Counted from the stretch's first letter, positions 1-8,018 are shown. The stretch is DNA of 47,500 nt from Symbiodinium natans (GCA_905221605.1 CAJNDS010002834.1:573174-620673), one strand, 5' to 3'. Made by a program: numbers and translations. Notes: generated from the sequence alone by a model not told the origin.

Positions 1-77
1 AAACCCTAAACCCTAAACCCTAAACCCTAAACCCTAAACCCTAAACCCTAAACCCTAAACCCTAAACCCTAAACCCT
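1..77. repeat. CCCTAAA array at window start
   Basis: Eleven perfect CCCTAAA copies in the orientation of a left chromosome end. Interstitial arrays here are as long or longer, so a true terminus is possible but not shown. It ends in CCCTCAG, a possible splice acceptor. Confidence 0.98.
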
Positions 78-95
78 CAGCAGTCGTAGCATCCC

Positions 96-182
96 AACCC
101 AGCGATGTCCGGCTCTTCCATAATGCACAGCATCCGCAAATCCGGAACCCGAAGACAAGCCCGAAGACCGCAACAACCTTCG
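96..182 (+). CDS. exon-like block, unrecognised
   Basis: Open frame between a CCCTAAA array and a TTTAGGG array. It contains MSGSSIMHSIRKSGTRRQAR, a basic peptide, and runs straight into the G-strand repeats at GTTTAG. No domain is recognised. The frame is short enough to be open by chance. Confidence 0.25.
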
Positions 183-236
183 GGTTTAGGGTTTAGGGTT
201 TAGGATTTAAGGTTTGGGGTTTAGAGTTTAGGGTTC
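182..236. repeat. TTTAGGG array, degenerate
   Basis: About eight G-strand heptamers with single-base changes such as TTTAAGG and TTTGGGG. Confidence 0.95.
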
Positions 237-274
237 AGAGCCAAAAACCCTCGACCCTAAAACTCTATAAGCCC

Positions 275-367
275 ATGGGTGAGGAAGCTTACTTCATCGC
301 TTACGGTGACGTGCTGCGTCCGCGCGGAGACGCTCGGCATGTGGAGTCGGGGGCTTCAACCATTGGG
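275..367 (+). CDS. exon-like block, unrecognised
   Basis: Open from an ATG: MGEEAYFIAYGDVLRPRGDA and on, ending at a TTTAGGG array. Third codon positions are mostly G or C. Its last 13 bases are part of a duplicated site that flanks the telomeric insert. Confidence 0.35.
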
Positions 368-417
368 TTTGGGGTTTAGGGTTTAGGGGTTAGGGTTTAG
401 GGTTTCAACCGTTGGGT
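355..417. repeat. telomeric insert between 14-bp direct repeats
   Basis: TTCAACCATTGGGT (355-368) and TTCAACCGTTGGGT (404-417) bracket 35 bases of TTTAGGG-type sequence. One mismatch in 14. Reads as a target-site duplication around inserted telomeric DNA. Confidence 0.75.
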
Positions 418-706
418 CATATTATACCCTGAGCCCTACACACGCCTAGGGTGTAGATCAAGACTTAAACCCTAAGTCCCAAACCTTAAATTTACAGTTT
501 AGTTGCAGGGCGCGGTCTTCAGTACAGAAGACTGTGGGCCTTTGTGATCTTTCCATCACCGAGCAAGTTAGGATTATAGTTTAGGGTGTAGGGCTTTAAG
601 TTAAGTTAGAAGTTCATAGCTCGAAGTACTAGGTGTAGGGTCTTGACTTTTGGGTACGTAGAGTTTGGGGCTGTATCGTAATCACAAAGCCCTACAGCCC
701 CTGAGC
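418..706. other. spacer, no gene seen
   Basis: Mixed sequence with scattered single heptamers (near 470, 575, 640). No convincing open frame, inverted repeat or RNA gene. Confidence 0.6.
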
Positions 707-709
707 TCA

Positions 710-808
710 CACCCTAACCCTAAACCCTAAACCCTAAACCCTAAACACTAAACCCTAAACCCTAAACCCTAAACCCTAAACCCTAAACCCTAAACCCTAA
801 ACCCTAAA
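710..808. repeat. CCCTAAA array
   Basis: About 14 copies with one CACTAAA variant, followed directly by CTGTCAG, an acceptor-like end. Confidence 0.98.
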
Positions 809-815
809 CTGTCAG

Positions 816-956
816 CACCTTGCAAAACCATACTCCCCCATGGGCCCTGATTGCCATTATAGGGCCTTACGCTTAGCCCCTAATTCACAACGAACCCAAA
901 TCCCAGACAAGAGCCCGCTTCAATCCTACAAAGCCGGGTCTTTTGCAAAGCCCTAA
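816..956 (+). CDS. exon-like block, unrecognised
   Basis: Forty-six sense codons after a CAG that closes the preceding array. The frame reads HLAKPYSPMGPDCHYRALRL and continues to SYKAGSFAKP before a TAA that lies inside a CCCTAAG unit. No family recognised. Confidence 0.35.
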   Translation, partial: HLAKPYSPMGPDCHYRALRLAPNSQRTQIPDKSPLQSYKAGSFAKP

Positions 957-984
957 GCCCTAAATGGCTCTAAGGCCCTAAAGC

Positions 985-1293
985 CTAAACCCTAGCCCCC
1001 AAACCCCCCAAAAGCCCCAAACCCCCAAACCCTAAACCCCCAACCCCCCCCCCCCAACCCCCCCCCCCCCCCCCCACCCCAACCCCCCCCAAACCCCCAA
1101 ACCCCCCCAAAGCCCCCCCAAAGCCCCCCAAAGCCCCCCCCCCCCCCAACCCCCCCAACCCCCCCCCCCCCAAACCCCCCCAAACCCCCCCAAACCCCCC
1201 CAAACCCCCCCAACCCCCCCAAACCCCCCCAAACCCCCCCAACCCCCCCAAACCCCCCAAACCCCCCCAAACCCCCCCAAACCCCCCAAACCC
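985..1293. repeat. C-rich AACCCCCCC tandem tract
   Basis: Expanded telomere-like units, AA(A)C(4-8), merging into runs of 10-18 C. Both strands give long low-complexity glycine or proline frames, which I do not treat as genes. Potential i-motif or G-quadruplex. Confidence 0.9.
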
Positions 1294-1353
1294 AAGCTCT
1301 GAAGTCCACGTTTGCCGATGGCCCAGGTGTGGCTCAACACCACAAGGGCTGAG

Positions 1354-1457
1354 GTCGGGTAAGGGTTTAGGGTTGAGGGTTCAGGGTTGTGGGGTCTGGG
1401 TTTTGGGTTTTGGAGTTTGGGGTAGTTTAGGGTTTTGGGTTTAGGGTTTGGCGTCTA
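1354..1457. repeat. TTTAGGG array, degenerate
   Basis: Loose G-strand heptamers (TTGAGGG, TTCAGGG, TTTTGGG variants). Confidence 0.85.
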
Positions 1458-1514
1458 GTGAATACTTCTGAGGGGTTGCACATTTATGTTATTTAGGGCC
1501 GTGGGGTTTTGGAT

Positions 1515-1562
1515 GTTAAACCCTAAACCCTGAACCCTAAACCCTAAACCCTAAACCCTAAA
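1515..1562. repeat. CCCTAAA array
   Basis: About seven copies, one CCCTGAA variant. Confidence 0.95.
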
Positions 1563-1654
1563 CCTTAGGGCTTAGTTAGAGACTAGGTTGACGGTTTGGG
1601 GGGAGGGGGCTGTTGCGCGGGCGGGGGGTTGGGGGGGGGGGCCTGGCTCTGGAG

Positions 1655-1765
1655 TTTAGGACTTCGGGTTTTGAGTTTTTGGGCGTTTAGGGTTTAGGGT
1701 TTAGAGGTAGGACTTCGGGTTAGGACTTAGGGTTTTGAGTTTTTGGGTGTTTCGGGTTTAGGCCG
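1655..1765. repeat. degenerate TTTAGGG tract with internal duplication
   Basis: GGACTTCGGGTTTTGAGTTTTTGGGYGTTT-like sequence occurs twice (near 1658 and 1710) within degenerate G-strand repeats. Confidence 0.7.
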
Positions 1766-1859
1766 GTTCTCCCAACCGGAGCCGTCAAAAAGCCAGATTG
1801 CAAACCGCCATGCCTGAAGAAGACCATCAAGGATGGCGAAATGTTGAAGAGACCGTCGC

Positions 1860-1976
1860 TTCACTGCTAATTGCTTAAGAACCCCAAACAAGTAAAACAT
1901 ATTCTTCCTTGTTCAGGGTAATATAGGGATGATTGTTTTTTGTTTTAAATCTTTTGGGGTTCTTAAGCAAGTAGTA
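1860..1976. mobile_element. inverted-repeat element, family A copy 1
   Basis: TTGCTTAAGAACCCCAAA (1871-1888) pairs with TTTTGGGGTTCTTAAGCAA (about 1952-1970). Weaker pairing extends about 10 bp outward. The AT-rich centre has no open frame. Size and structure fit a MITE. Confidence 0.75.
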
Positions 1977-1983
1977 GTTCAGC

Positions 1984-2049
1984 AACCCTAAACCCTAAAC
2001 CCTAAACCCTAAACCCTAAACCCTAAACCCTAAACCCTAAACCCTAAAC
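1984..2049. repeat. CCCTAAA array
   Basis: About nine perfect copies. Confidence 0.98.
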
Positions 2050-2050
2050 C

Positions 2051-2153
2051 GTGCGAAGGGCAAGGGCTCGCCGAAGGCCAAGAGCTTACCGGAGGCCAGG
2101 AGGGCCAAGAGCCGCTGAAGGCCAAAGGCTCAACGAAGCCCAAGAAGCTGGAA
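2051..2153 (+). CDS. Lys-rich exon-like block
   Basis: Imperfect AAGGSCAAG-type repeats read KGKGSPKAKS early and KGSTKPKKLE late, but the two parts are in different frames with a TGA between. The low-complexity basic tail resembles a nuclear-protein tail. It ends at GCTGGAA, which recurs after the next array. Confidence 0.3.
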
Positions 2154-2156
2154 TTT

Positions 2157-2214
2157 GGGGTTTAGGGTTTAGGGTTTAGGGTTTAGGGTTTAGGGTTTAG
2201 GGTTTAGGGTTTAG
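2157..2214. repeat. TTTAGGG array
   Basis: About eight perfect copies, bracketed by GCTGGAA at 2147-2153 and 2219-2225. Confidence 0.97.
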
Positions 2215-2219
2215 AGACG

Positions 2220-2330
2220 CTGGAAGACTTCCTGATCCACATGGACAGTTTGGTGTTGGAGGGGCCCTTCTCAGAGCAATCCTACTTGAGGTGCCCAAAA
2301 TTGTTGGGTCCAAGACCTGGGTGGCCTACG
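2220..2330 (+). CDS. exon-like block, unrecognised
   Basis: Reads LEDFLIHMDSLVLEGPFSEQ and on. Removing the preceding array and one GCTGGAA copy would join KPKK to LEDFLIHMD in frame. It runs into a family A element. Confidence 0.35.
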
Positions 2331-2456
2331 AATTGCTGAAGAACCCCAACCCCCCCCCCCCCCCCCCCAAAAAAAAAACAAAATCTTCCTTGTAAGGGTA
2401 ATATTGGTATGATTTGTGTTGTTTTTCATTTTGGGGGGGTTCTTCAGCAAATCGTA
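2325..2456. mobile_element. inverted-repeat element, family A copy 2
   Basis: CTACGAATTGCTGAAGAACC at the left pairs with the right end (about 2439-2456). The stem matches copy 1 except GCTGAAG for GCTTAAG. A C19 plus A-run sits just inside the left end. Confidence 0.7.
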
Positions 2457-2514
2457 GTGGTGGGTTACTCGAAGGCATCCGAGGGCTTAGGGTTGGTGGA
2501 GACCCTGGACTCTA

Positions 2515-2583
2515 ACCCGAAACCCGAAACCCTAAACCGTAAACCCCAAACCCTAAACCCTAAACCCTGAACCCTAAACCCTA
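2515..2583. repeat. CCCTAAA array with CCCGAAA variants
   Basis: About ten copies; the first are CCCGAAA and CCGTAAA. Confidence 0.95.
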
Positions 2584-2610
2584 CCCTCCCCCGGGGCTGC
2601 TTTCTGGCAG

Positions 2611-2686
2611 TTCATGGAGACCCACTGGCTTCTCCTCGACGGCGCGCCGGCGACGGCAAGCAGCGCCGAGTTGCATCAGGCCCGGA
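2611..2686 (+). CDS. exon-like block with both splice signals
   Basis: Follows GCTTTCTGGCAG, a good 3' splice site, and reads FMETHWLLLDGAPATASSAE. It ends before GTTTAAGG at the start of a TTTAGGG array. The C-array, exon, G-array order and GC-rich third positions make this one of the better candidates. No family recognised. Confidence 0.5.
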
Positions 2687-2689
2687 GTT

Positions 2690-2757
2690 TAAGGTTTAGG
2701 GTTTAGGGTTGAGGGTTTAGGATCTAGGGTTTAGGGTTTAGGGTTTAGGGTTTAGGG
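2690..2757. repeat. TTTAGGG array
   Basis: About ten copies, mostly perfect. Confidence 0.97.
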
Positions 2758-2914
2758 GCTTCTAGGGGTCCCTCCTTATACCCCTTAAGTCATGTTGCAC
2801 GCGGTCTGCATCTGAAAGGGTTGCACGCGGTCTGCATCTGAAAGGGTGAGAGCTGGCAGAAGTTGCATGCCCGCACAGGAAATCTTCACCCCAAAAAACC
2901 CTAAACCACCCCCC

Positions 2915-2915
<1 letters not shown>

Positions 2916-2955
<40 letters not shown>
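2916..2955. repeat. poly-C tract (about 40 C)
   Basis: Uninterrupted C run followed by A11, beside CCCTAAACC. The long proline or glycine frames through it are low complexity. Confidence 0.97.
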
Positions 2956-2965
<10 letters not shown>

Positions 2966-2986
2966 AGGCCCCAAAAGCCCAAAACC

Positions 2987-3020
2987 TTGGGATGTTCTCC
3001 CTTGTACTCACAGTCCTTAC
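2987..3020. mobile_element. family B element, left half only
   Basis: TTGGGATGTTCTCCCTTGTA and the following CAGTCCTTAC match the left arm of the family B elements at 13840, 26325, 32393 and 43166. No right arm follows, so it is a truncated copy. Confidence 0.6.
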
Positions 3021-3284
3021 AAGACCTAGCAATTCTAAAATTCCTGAGCTGGACAAAGTTCGCCTGCAAGTGAAGGTGCAATGTATGGTTGGATTGGCTA
3101 GTTGTTTAGGACTGTTCAGGGTTTAGGGTTTGGGCCAGGGGGTATCGTGGTTTCTAGCCCTGAAAGTGAGTGCACAGTCTGTAGGCTTGCTTTGGGAAAG
3201 TTTGAAAGCCATTCAGCCACTAAGCCTTGAACCACTAAACTCAAAACCCTAAACCCCTGAACGGCATCCGTTCACCTACCTGCG

Positions 3285-3308
3285 CCCCCCCCCCCCCCCC
3301 CCCCCCCC
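3285..3308. repeat. poly-C tract (24 C)
   Basis: Directly abuts a CCCTAAA array. Confidence 0.97.
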
Positions 3309-3418
3309 AACCCTAAACCCGAAACCCTAAACCCTAAACCCTGAACCCCAAACCCTAAACCCTAAACCCTAAACCCTAAACCCTAAACCCTAAACCCTAA
3401 AGCCCTAAACCCTAAACC
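3309..3418. repeat. CCCTAAA array
   Basis: About 15 copies with a few CCCGAAA, CCCTGAA and CCCCAAA units. Ends CCCCCTCAG, acceptor-like. Confidence 0.97.
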
Positions 3419-3425
3419 CCCTCAG

Positions 3426-3514
3426 ACCCCGAAGCCGCTACGCACGCCCGTGATCAGGTGACGGACCTCTGCGCCTTGCAGAGGCGGATGGGGGGAGCTC
3501 CACAAGCTTTTTAG
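3426..3514 (+). CDS. exon-like block, unrecognised
   Basis: Starts after the CAG ending the array. Reads DPEAATHARDQVTDLCALQR then MGGAPQAF and TAG. Composition suggests a helix. A possible internal donor is GTGACG. Flanked by C-array and G-array. Confidence 0.4.
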
Positions 3515-3605
3515 GAGTTAGGGTTTAGGGTTTAGGGTTTAGGGTTTAGGCTTTAGGCTTTAGGCTTTAGGGTTTAGGGTTTAGGGTTTAGGGTTTAGGG
3601 TTTGT
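3515..3605. repeat. TTTAGGG array
   Basis: About 12 copies including three TTTAGGC units in a row. Confidence 0.97.
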
Positions 3606-3664
3606 TCTGAGAGCTTTAGAAGGGCCAACCAAGGGAGTGTATATCTGTACCTTGATAAACTGCT

Positions 3665-3760
3665 GCGATTAGGGTTCAGGGTTTAGGGCTAGAGTTTGGA
3701 GTTTAATTCGGGTTTAGGGCTTATGGCTTAGGGTTTAGAGGTAGGGGTTAGGGTTTTGCG
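3665..3760. repeat. degenerate TTTAGGG tract
   Basis: Loose G-strand heptamers leading into the G15 run at 3779-3793. Confidence 0.8.
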
Positions 3761-3793
3761 AGTTGGGAGTTGGAGGGCGGGGGGGGGGGGGGG

Positions 3794-4012
3794 TGTATCC
3801 GCTTTTCTACGGCTTGCTGCGGGGTTTCTGCATATCAAGACTTTCAGCTCAACTGTCATGAAGGAATCCCAACAAACATAAGCCTGAACCCAGAGTTGTG
3901 GGATTGGGGTGCAGGCCGGCGGCAGCTTGCCCAGCTTTTCTTTGGAGATTCTGCCCCACCTTCGCTTCGCCTGCGAAAGGGTCGAAACTGCACAGCCTAC
4001 CCTCAACCCTAA
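3794..4012 (+). CDS. longer open block, unrecognised
   Basis: Seventy-two sense codons after the G15 run. Reads CIRFSTACCGVSAYQDFQLN, later LNPELWDWGAGRRQLAQLFF, then TAA inside CCCTAA. The G run could encode glycines or sit in an intron. No signal peptide or known domain seen. Confidence 0.4.
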   Translation, partial: CIRFSTACCGVSAYQDFQLNCHEGIPTNISLNPELWDWGAGRRQLAQLFFGDSAPPSLRLRKGRNCTAYPQP

Positions 4013-4225
4013 ACCCGCATCATGAAGGCCCCATTTTTGCCTTGTTTGGGGGGGTCCATATGAAAAGAAGCAGCCCAGTCCCCGAAAAGGGGCCCCTTTG
4101 CATGCTGCGTTTCTGTTAAGATCTCAATATGGGGCACCCTCTGGTCTTCCAGGTTTCCGGTGAACCGGAGGCCCTAAACCCCGAAACCCGAAACCCTAGA
4201 CTAAAAAACCCTACTCCCCAAACGG

Positions 4226-4262
4226 GTTGAGGGTTTAGGGTTTAGGGTTTAGGGTTTAGGGC
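4226..4262. repeat. TTTAGGG array, short
   Basis: Five copies. CCCCAAAC-GGG on the left and CCCCAAACTGGG on the right may be an eroded direct repeat. Confidence 0.9.
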
Positions 4263-4280
4263 TTACTAGACCCCAAACTG

Positions 4281-4364
4281 GGGAGCCAAGCGAGGATGAA
4301 GGTGGTGGCAGACCTCTTCCACCGACTGGAACAGGCCCAGGGGGCAGTCAGAAACAGTGTTCGG
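4281..4364 (+). CDS. exon-like block, unrecognised
   Basis: Reads GSQAR then MKVVADLFHRLEQAQGAVRN, an amphipathic helix-like stretch with GC-rich third positions. Ends at GGTTTACAG at the start of a degenerate TTTAGGG tract. Confidence 0.45.
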
Positions 4365-4365
4365 G

Positions 4366-4580
4366 GTTTACAGGGTTTAGGGTTTGTTTTTTTGTGTTTT
4401 AGGGTTTTATAAAGAGTTTAGGGTTTAAGGCTTTAAGGGAGGGTTTTGGGGTTTGGGGGTTTTAGGTCTTTAGGGCTTTAGGGTTTAGGGGTTTCTGGTT
4501 TTAGGGGTTTAGGGTTCTAGGGTTTTAGGGTTTTACTGGGGTTTAGGTTTTTAGGGCTTAGTGTTTAGGATTCCGGTGCG
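4366..4580. repeat. degenerate TTTAGGG tract
   Basis: G-strand units of 7-9 bases with extra T or G (TTTTAGGG, TTTAGGGG). More decayed than the perfect arrays. Confidence 0.85.
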
Positions 4581-5290
4581 AATATGGACAGGTTGGGATG
4601 AGGGTGAAGGATTTAGGCTTGAGGGTTTGGGGGTTCCACCGTGAGGGGTTTACTATGGTTTGGGCCAGCTATAAGGTTTTGCTCTACGTACTTTGGTTCT
4701 TATTTCTGCCCTGCCCTGGAACCCTGCATCTAAACCCGCATAGCCAGCGCCCAAGTGGACATCATGATCTAGGGCGGCCTCATATTGACTGTTACCACGC
4801 GGAAACTGGTACCTCCTACCCCTGAACCCTAAATCCCAAGCACTTTTGAGAGTTCTTGGGAGGTTGCTGTTTCCTTTCTTACCCTATGATTGCCATGGAG
4901 GTTCGTTCTTGAATGTGGCTCTCAAAATCCACCCACTGTTAGTTGCTGGTTTGGGGGGGGCTGGGGTGGCGGAGGCTTCCTGAAGTACGGTCTTTTTGTG
5001 GGTGGTTTCGGGTTTAGGCTTTGGGGTTCCAGGGTCAACGGGTCTTGCCATGATTAGAAGAATCCGAAAAAAAACAAGGCGCTGAACCCCCTCACACACA
5101 TTAAGCCATTAAGCCCTAGAAAACAGCGCCAACGCCCGAGCCCAAAACCCTAATCAGACCACCAATGCAAGCCTGAGCCCACCCAAAAAACCAGTAAACC
5201 CTAAACCCTAAGCACTTCCTTGAGAATCCAAAGCCTTTTTTTGTAGCTCTTATTGTAAAACCCTTGTAGGATTCTCAGGTAACCTACCAA
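4581..5290. other. spacer with small inverted repeats
   Basis: No convincing gene. TTTTGAGAG (near 4845) pairs with CTCTCAAAA (near 4920). CTTGAGAATCC (near 5220) pairs with GGATTCTCAGG (near 5270). Both may be decayed inverted-repeat elements. Confidence 0.4.
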
Positions 5291-5295
5291 AACTT

Positions 5296-5412
5296 GGAGG
5301 CTTGCGGTTCTTAAGGTTGGACAATCTGGCCCAAACCCCTGAAGCCCTTGAGGTACGAGCTTATGACGCCCCTGACTATGCAGCCTATACTAAGTTACTA
5401 GGGCCACTATAG
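5296..5412 (+). CDS. exon-like block, unrecognised
   Basis: Thirty-eight codons: GGLRFLRLDNLAQTPEALEV, then AYDAPDYAAYTKLLGPL and TAG. Followed at once by a TTTAGGG tract. No domain assigned. Confidence 0.4.
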   Translation, partial: GGLRFLRLDNLAQTPEALEVRAYDAPDYAAYTKLLGPL

Positions 5413-5413
5413 G

Positions 5414-5520
5414 CTTGGGCTTTAGGGTTTGGGCTTAGGGTTGAGGGCTTAGGGTTTAGGGCATAGGGTCTAGGGCTTAGGGTTCACGGCTTAGGGCTTA
5501 GGGTTTTAGGGTTTTAGGGT
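5414..5520. repeat. degenerate TTTAGGG tract
   Basis: TTTAGGG, CTTAGGG and TTTTAGGG units mixed. Confidence 0.9.
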
Positions 5521-5539
5521 TGAAGGTGTCATGGGTACA

Positions 5540-5582
5540 TCTTTCCCTGAAGTCCCGGAGCTGCAACGAAAGCTCCCCGCGA
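5540..5582 (+). CDS. short exon-like block
   Basis: Reads SFPEVPELQRKLPAR and ends at GGTTTAGGG. Short, so weak alone. The motif PEVPELQRKLP resembles VPELPLKLQ in the block at 16071. Confidence 0.25.
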
Positions 5583-5637
5583 GGGTTTAGGGTTTAGGGT
5601 TTAGGGTTTCGGGTTTAGGGTTTAGGGTTTAGGGTTT
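5583..5637. repeat. TTTAGGG array
   Basis: Eight copies, one TTTCGGG. Confidence 0.97.
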
Positions 5638-5760
5638 ATGGCCCCTAAGCGCGCGCAGAGGCTGCCCTTGGCGTGGCGGGAGGGCAGCCTGCCATGTCGG
5701 CGGAGTTGCTGGAGGCCCCCCCCCCCTCCCCCCCCGTAAGATTCAATTGGGGCCCCAATT
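5638..5760 (+). CDS. exon-like block from ATG
   Basis: ATG formed by the last heptamer (TTTATGG), then MAPKRAQRLPLAWREGSLPC and on through a C-rich stretch to TAA. The first 28 codons have GC-rich third positions. Confidence 0.3.
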
Positions 5761-5885
5761 AAAAATTTCAAGAATTTGAAGGATGTTTTTTTTTTTTTTT
5801 TTTTTGCGAGCTCTTTTGCGAGTTCTTAGGGAGTTTAGTTTTTTGTTTTTGTTTTTGCGAGTTCTTTTGGGAGTTCTTAGGGAGT

Positions 5886-6060
5886 TTAGGGGGTCTAGGG
5901 AGTTTAGGGACTTTAGGGACTTTAGGGACTTTAGGGACTTTAGGGCCTTTAGGGACTTTAGGGCCTTTAGGGACTTTAGGGCCTTTAGGGACTTTAGGGA
6001 CTTTAGGGACTTGAGGGCCTTTAGGGACTCTAGGGAGTTTAGAGAGTTTAGGCAGTTTAG
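5886..6060. repeat. nonamer array TTTAGGGAC / TTTAGGGCC
   Basis: The telomere heptamer plus AC or CC repeats with period 9. Being a multiple of three, it gives clean periodic frames: FRD/FRA repeats on + (inside an open frame 5783-6094) and VPK/GPK repeats on - (5768-6139). A T20 run lies upstream. Confidence 0.9.
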
Positions 6061-6176
6061 GGAGTTTCGGGTTTGGGGACTTTATAGGGTTTAGGGACTT
6101 TGGTCGCGCAGGGTCACGGTGTTGCTGGACAAGTATCACTTACCGGGGGGGATTGGGGTGGGGACACCTGACCCAT

Positions 6177-6207
6177 TAAACCCTAAACCCCAAAACCCTA
6201 AACCCTA
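6177..6207. repeat. CCCTAAA array, short
   Basis: Four units including CCCCAAAA. Confidence 0.9.
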
Positions 6208-6277
6208 ATAATCACTCCTCGAGCTCACTCCATCTTGGTTCGTGCAACTCCTTCCCTAACGTTCCATGTACCAGATT

Positions 6278-6294
6278 GTTATTATTATTATTAC

Positions 6295-6325
<31 letters not shown>

Positions 6326-6327
6326 TT
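6278..6327. repeat. ATT trinucleotide microsatellite
   Basis: About 16 ATT/TAT units with one ACT. The hydrophobic I/Y/L frames through it are low-complexity artefacts. Confidence 0.97.
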
Positions 6328-6329
6328 TT

Positions 6330-6587
6330 TATGTTTATTATTCATTATTTCTTTTTATTATTTATTGTTCTGGAGTACTATACTTTTTATACTTTTTTTG
6401 GGTTCCAGGTTCCTATTATGGCTACTTATACCTACAAATTCCCTATTTAGGTACATGGACTCTCAGCAGAAGTGCCGGCTGAAGGGGTGATGATTAAATT
6501 TAAAGCTCGGCTCTCCCAACTCAGGAGTAAGAATATGCCGAGTATATGAAGAATGCCAACATTGGGGTCTAAAGTCGACATTTGGGG
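6330..6587. other. AT-rich spacer
   Basis: Locally AT-rich DNA without a credible gene or element. Confidence 0.5.
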
Positions 6588-6658
6588 GTTTAGGGCTTAG
6601 GGCTTAGGATTTAGGGTTTAGGGTTTAGGGTTTAGGGTTTAGGGTTTAGGGTTTAGGG
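6588..6658. repeat. TTTAGGG array
   Basis: About ten copies. Confidence 0.97.
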
Positions 6659-6898
6659 TAAGGGTCCAATTCTATGACCCCTTCAATGGGATCCCTCAAC
6701 CCTAAACCCTAATCCAAACCTTAGTTCTTGCAGGGAAGGCTTGGGGCGAAGAATGTGAGAATATGTAGGGTTTAGGGTTCATAGGGCTTAGGGTTTATAG
6801 GGGCATACTCATGGGCCATCTCGGGGCGTTAGGGGCCAAAGCCCTAGACCACAGACCAAAACCGTAAGCCAACTGTTCACCCGCTTGCTTGCTTCCAG

Positions 6899-6985
6899 GT
6901 CTACCCTCTGGCCGCACAGGCCATGAACGATGCCGCCAGGTTCTTCATGTCTGGTGTTGTTGAATGTGCACCGTGGCCGAAATTT
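6899..6985 (+). CDS. exon-like block, unrecognised
   Basis: Preceded by CTTGCTTGCTTCCAG, a strong 3' splice site. Reads VYPLAAQAMNDAARFFMSGV. A possible donor GTGTTG lies inside the open frame. Third positions are G/C-rich. Confidence 0.5.
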
Positions 6986-7147
6986 AGGGGTTTGGGTTTA
7001 GGGGCTCAGGGGTTGAGGGGGTTTGGTTAGCCCGAAAAACTCTAAACCCTAAACTTCCAAGACACTAAACCCGTAAACCCATAGCAGTGCACCCTTGACC
7101 CTTACAAACCCTAAACCCTGGCCGACTAAGCCGTGGTTTGGGTTCAG

Positions 7148-7213
7148 GTGAATGCCAGCATCGACGTCGACGCCCTCATGCCCCCTGGATGGAGTTTATT
7201 CTGCAGGATGTAG
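7148..7213 (+). CDS. exon-like block, unrecognised
   Basis: After GGGTTCAG, reads VNASIDVDALMPPGWSLFCR and then TAG. Could follow the block at 6899 in one transcript. Confidence 0.35.
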   Translation: MNASIDVDALMPPGWSLFCRM

Positions 7214-7312
7214 GGTTTAGGGGCTGTAGGGTTTAGGACTTTGGCAGGGCTCAGGGTTTAGGGTTTAGGGCTCAGGGGGTTTAGGGTTTAGGGTTTAGGG
7301 CTTATAGGGTTT
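7214..7312. repeat. degenerate TTTAGGG tract
   Basis: Mix of TTTAGGG, CTCAGGG and GTTTAGGGG units. Confidence 0.9.
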
Positions 7313-7358
7313 AGAGTCCACCGACATAGCTGAAATATTTGGCTGATCGACCCTTGGA

Positions 7359-7625
7359 TTGGCACTGATCTTTCCGGACAACGAGATCTCGTTTCTGATC
7401 GTGAGAACTCAGAGCAGTCGTTCACCTCCTCCTAGTTACCCTAAACCCGAAACCCTAAACCCTAAACCCGACACCAAAGCCCAGTTCCGCACGCCCTTCA
7501 AAGATAGGCTTTCGGGCTTCTTGGGGTTAGGGTTTAGGGTTAGGGCTTCAGAACACTTGCCGTGTTATCCGCTTTCAGCCCCGCATGATAAGAGAGACGA
7601 CGCCAAATGCCCAGTCCAACTATAA
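7359..7625 (+). CDS. open block holding two or three exon-like parts
   Basis: One open frame. Its first part is LALIFPDNEISFLI, followed by GTGAGA, a good 5' splice site. A CCCTAAA stretch and then KAQFRTPFKDRLSGFLG follow. Past a short TTTAGGG stretch another frame reads NTCRVIRFQPRMIRETTPNA. GGGCTTC (7514-7520 and 7543-7549) brackets the last telomeric stretch. Confidence 0.4.
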   Translation: MALIFPDNEISFLIVRTQSSRSPPPSYPKPETLNPKPDTKAQFRTPFKDRLSGFLGLGFRVRASEHLPCYPLSAPHDKRDDAKCPVQL

Positions 7626-7634
7626 AGGCCCCCT

Positions 7635-7748
7635 ACCAAAAACCCTATACCCTAAGCCGCAACCCCAAACCCTGAACCTTAAATCCTAAACCCGATAGGT
7701 TTCTACCCTAAACCCCAAACCCTGCACCCCACACCCTAAACCCTAAAC
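7635..7748. repeat. degenerate CCCTAAA tract
   Basis: Loose C-strand heptamers (CCCCAAA, CCTTAAA, CCCACACC). Confidence 0.85.
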
Positions 7749-7844
7749 CGGTTTCGACCCGAGCCCACCCGGGAGCGCAAAGAACGCAAGGCAGCTGCAC
7801 ACACAGGCGGTCGCCCTGGCGACTTTGAGCCAGGCCAGCTTTGA
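7749..7844 (+). CDS. exon-like block, unrecognised
   Basis: Reads RFRPEPTRERKERKAAAHTG then GRPGDFEPGQL and TGA. Charged and GC-rich at third positions, between C-array and G-array. May be a 3' terminal exon. Confidence 0.45.
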   Translation, partial: RFRPEPTRERKERKAAAHTGGRPGDFEPGQL

Positions 7845-7845
7845 A

Positions 7846-7881
7846 GGGGTTTAGGGTTTAGGGTTTAGGGTTTAGGGTTTG
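7846..7881. repeat. TTTAGGG array
   Basis: Five copies. Confidence 0.96.
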
Positions 7882-7901
7882 AAACGCTTTGTTTTTTCAG
7901 T

Positions 7902-8006
7902 GTCAATGTTCTGATGGTCAAGAAGACTAAGCCTACCCTAAGCCCGACCCACTTAGGCCTGCACTTGATGAACGCTCTTGGAGAGTGGTGGAGTTGGGCC
8001 AGCTAC
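7902..8006 (+). CDS. exon-like block, unrecognised
   Basis: Begins just after TTTGTTTTTTCAG (acceptor). Reads VNVLMVKKTKPTLSPTHLGL then MNALGEWWSWASY before a CCCTATAAA-type array. Confidence 0.4.
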
Positions 8007-8018
8007 CACCCTAAACCC

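Noticed and set aside
1-77. Proof of a chromosome end
   Set aside because: Orientation fits, but arrays of equal or greater length occur throughout the window, so the array alone cannot show a terminus.
985-1343. Glycine-rich frames on the minus strand
   Set aside because: They are translations of a C-rich tandem tract and exist in all three frames, so they carry no coding evidence.
6235-6490. Hydrophobic Y/I/L-rich frames that look like membrane proteins
   Set aside because: They come from the ATT microsatellite and AT-rich DNA and are open in three frames.
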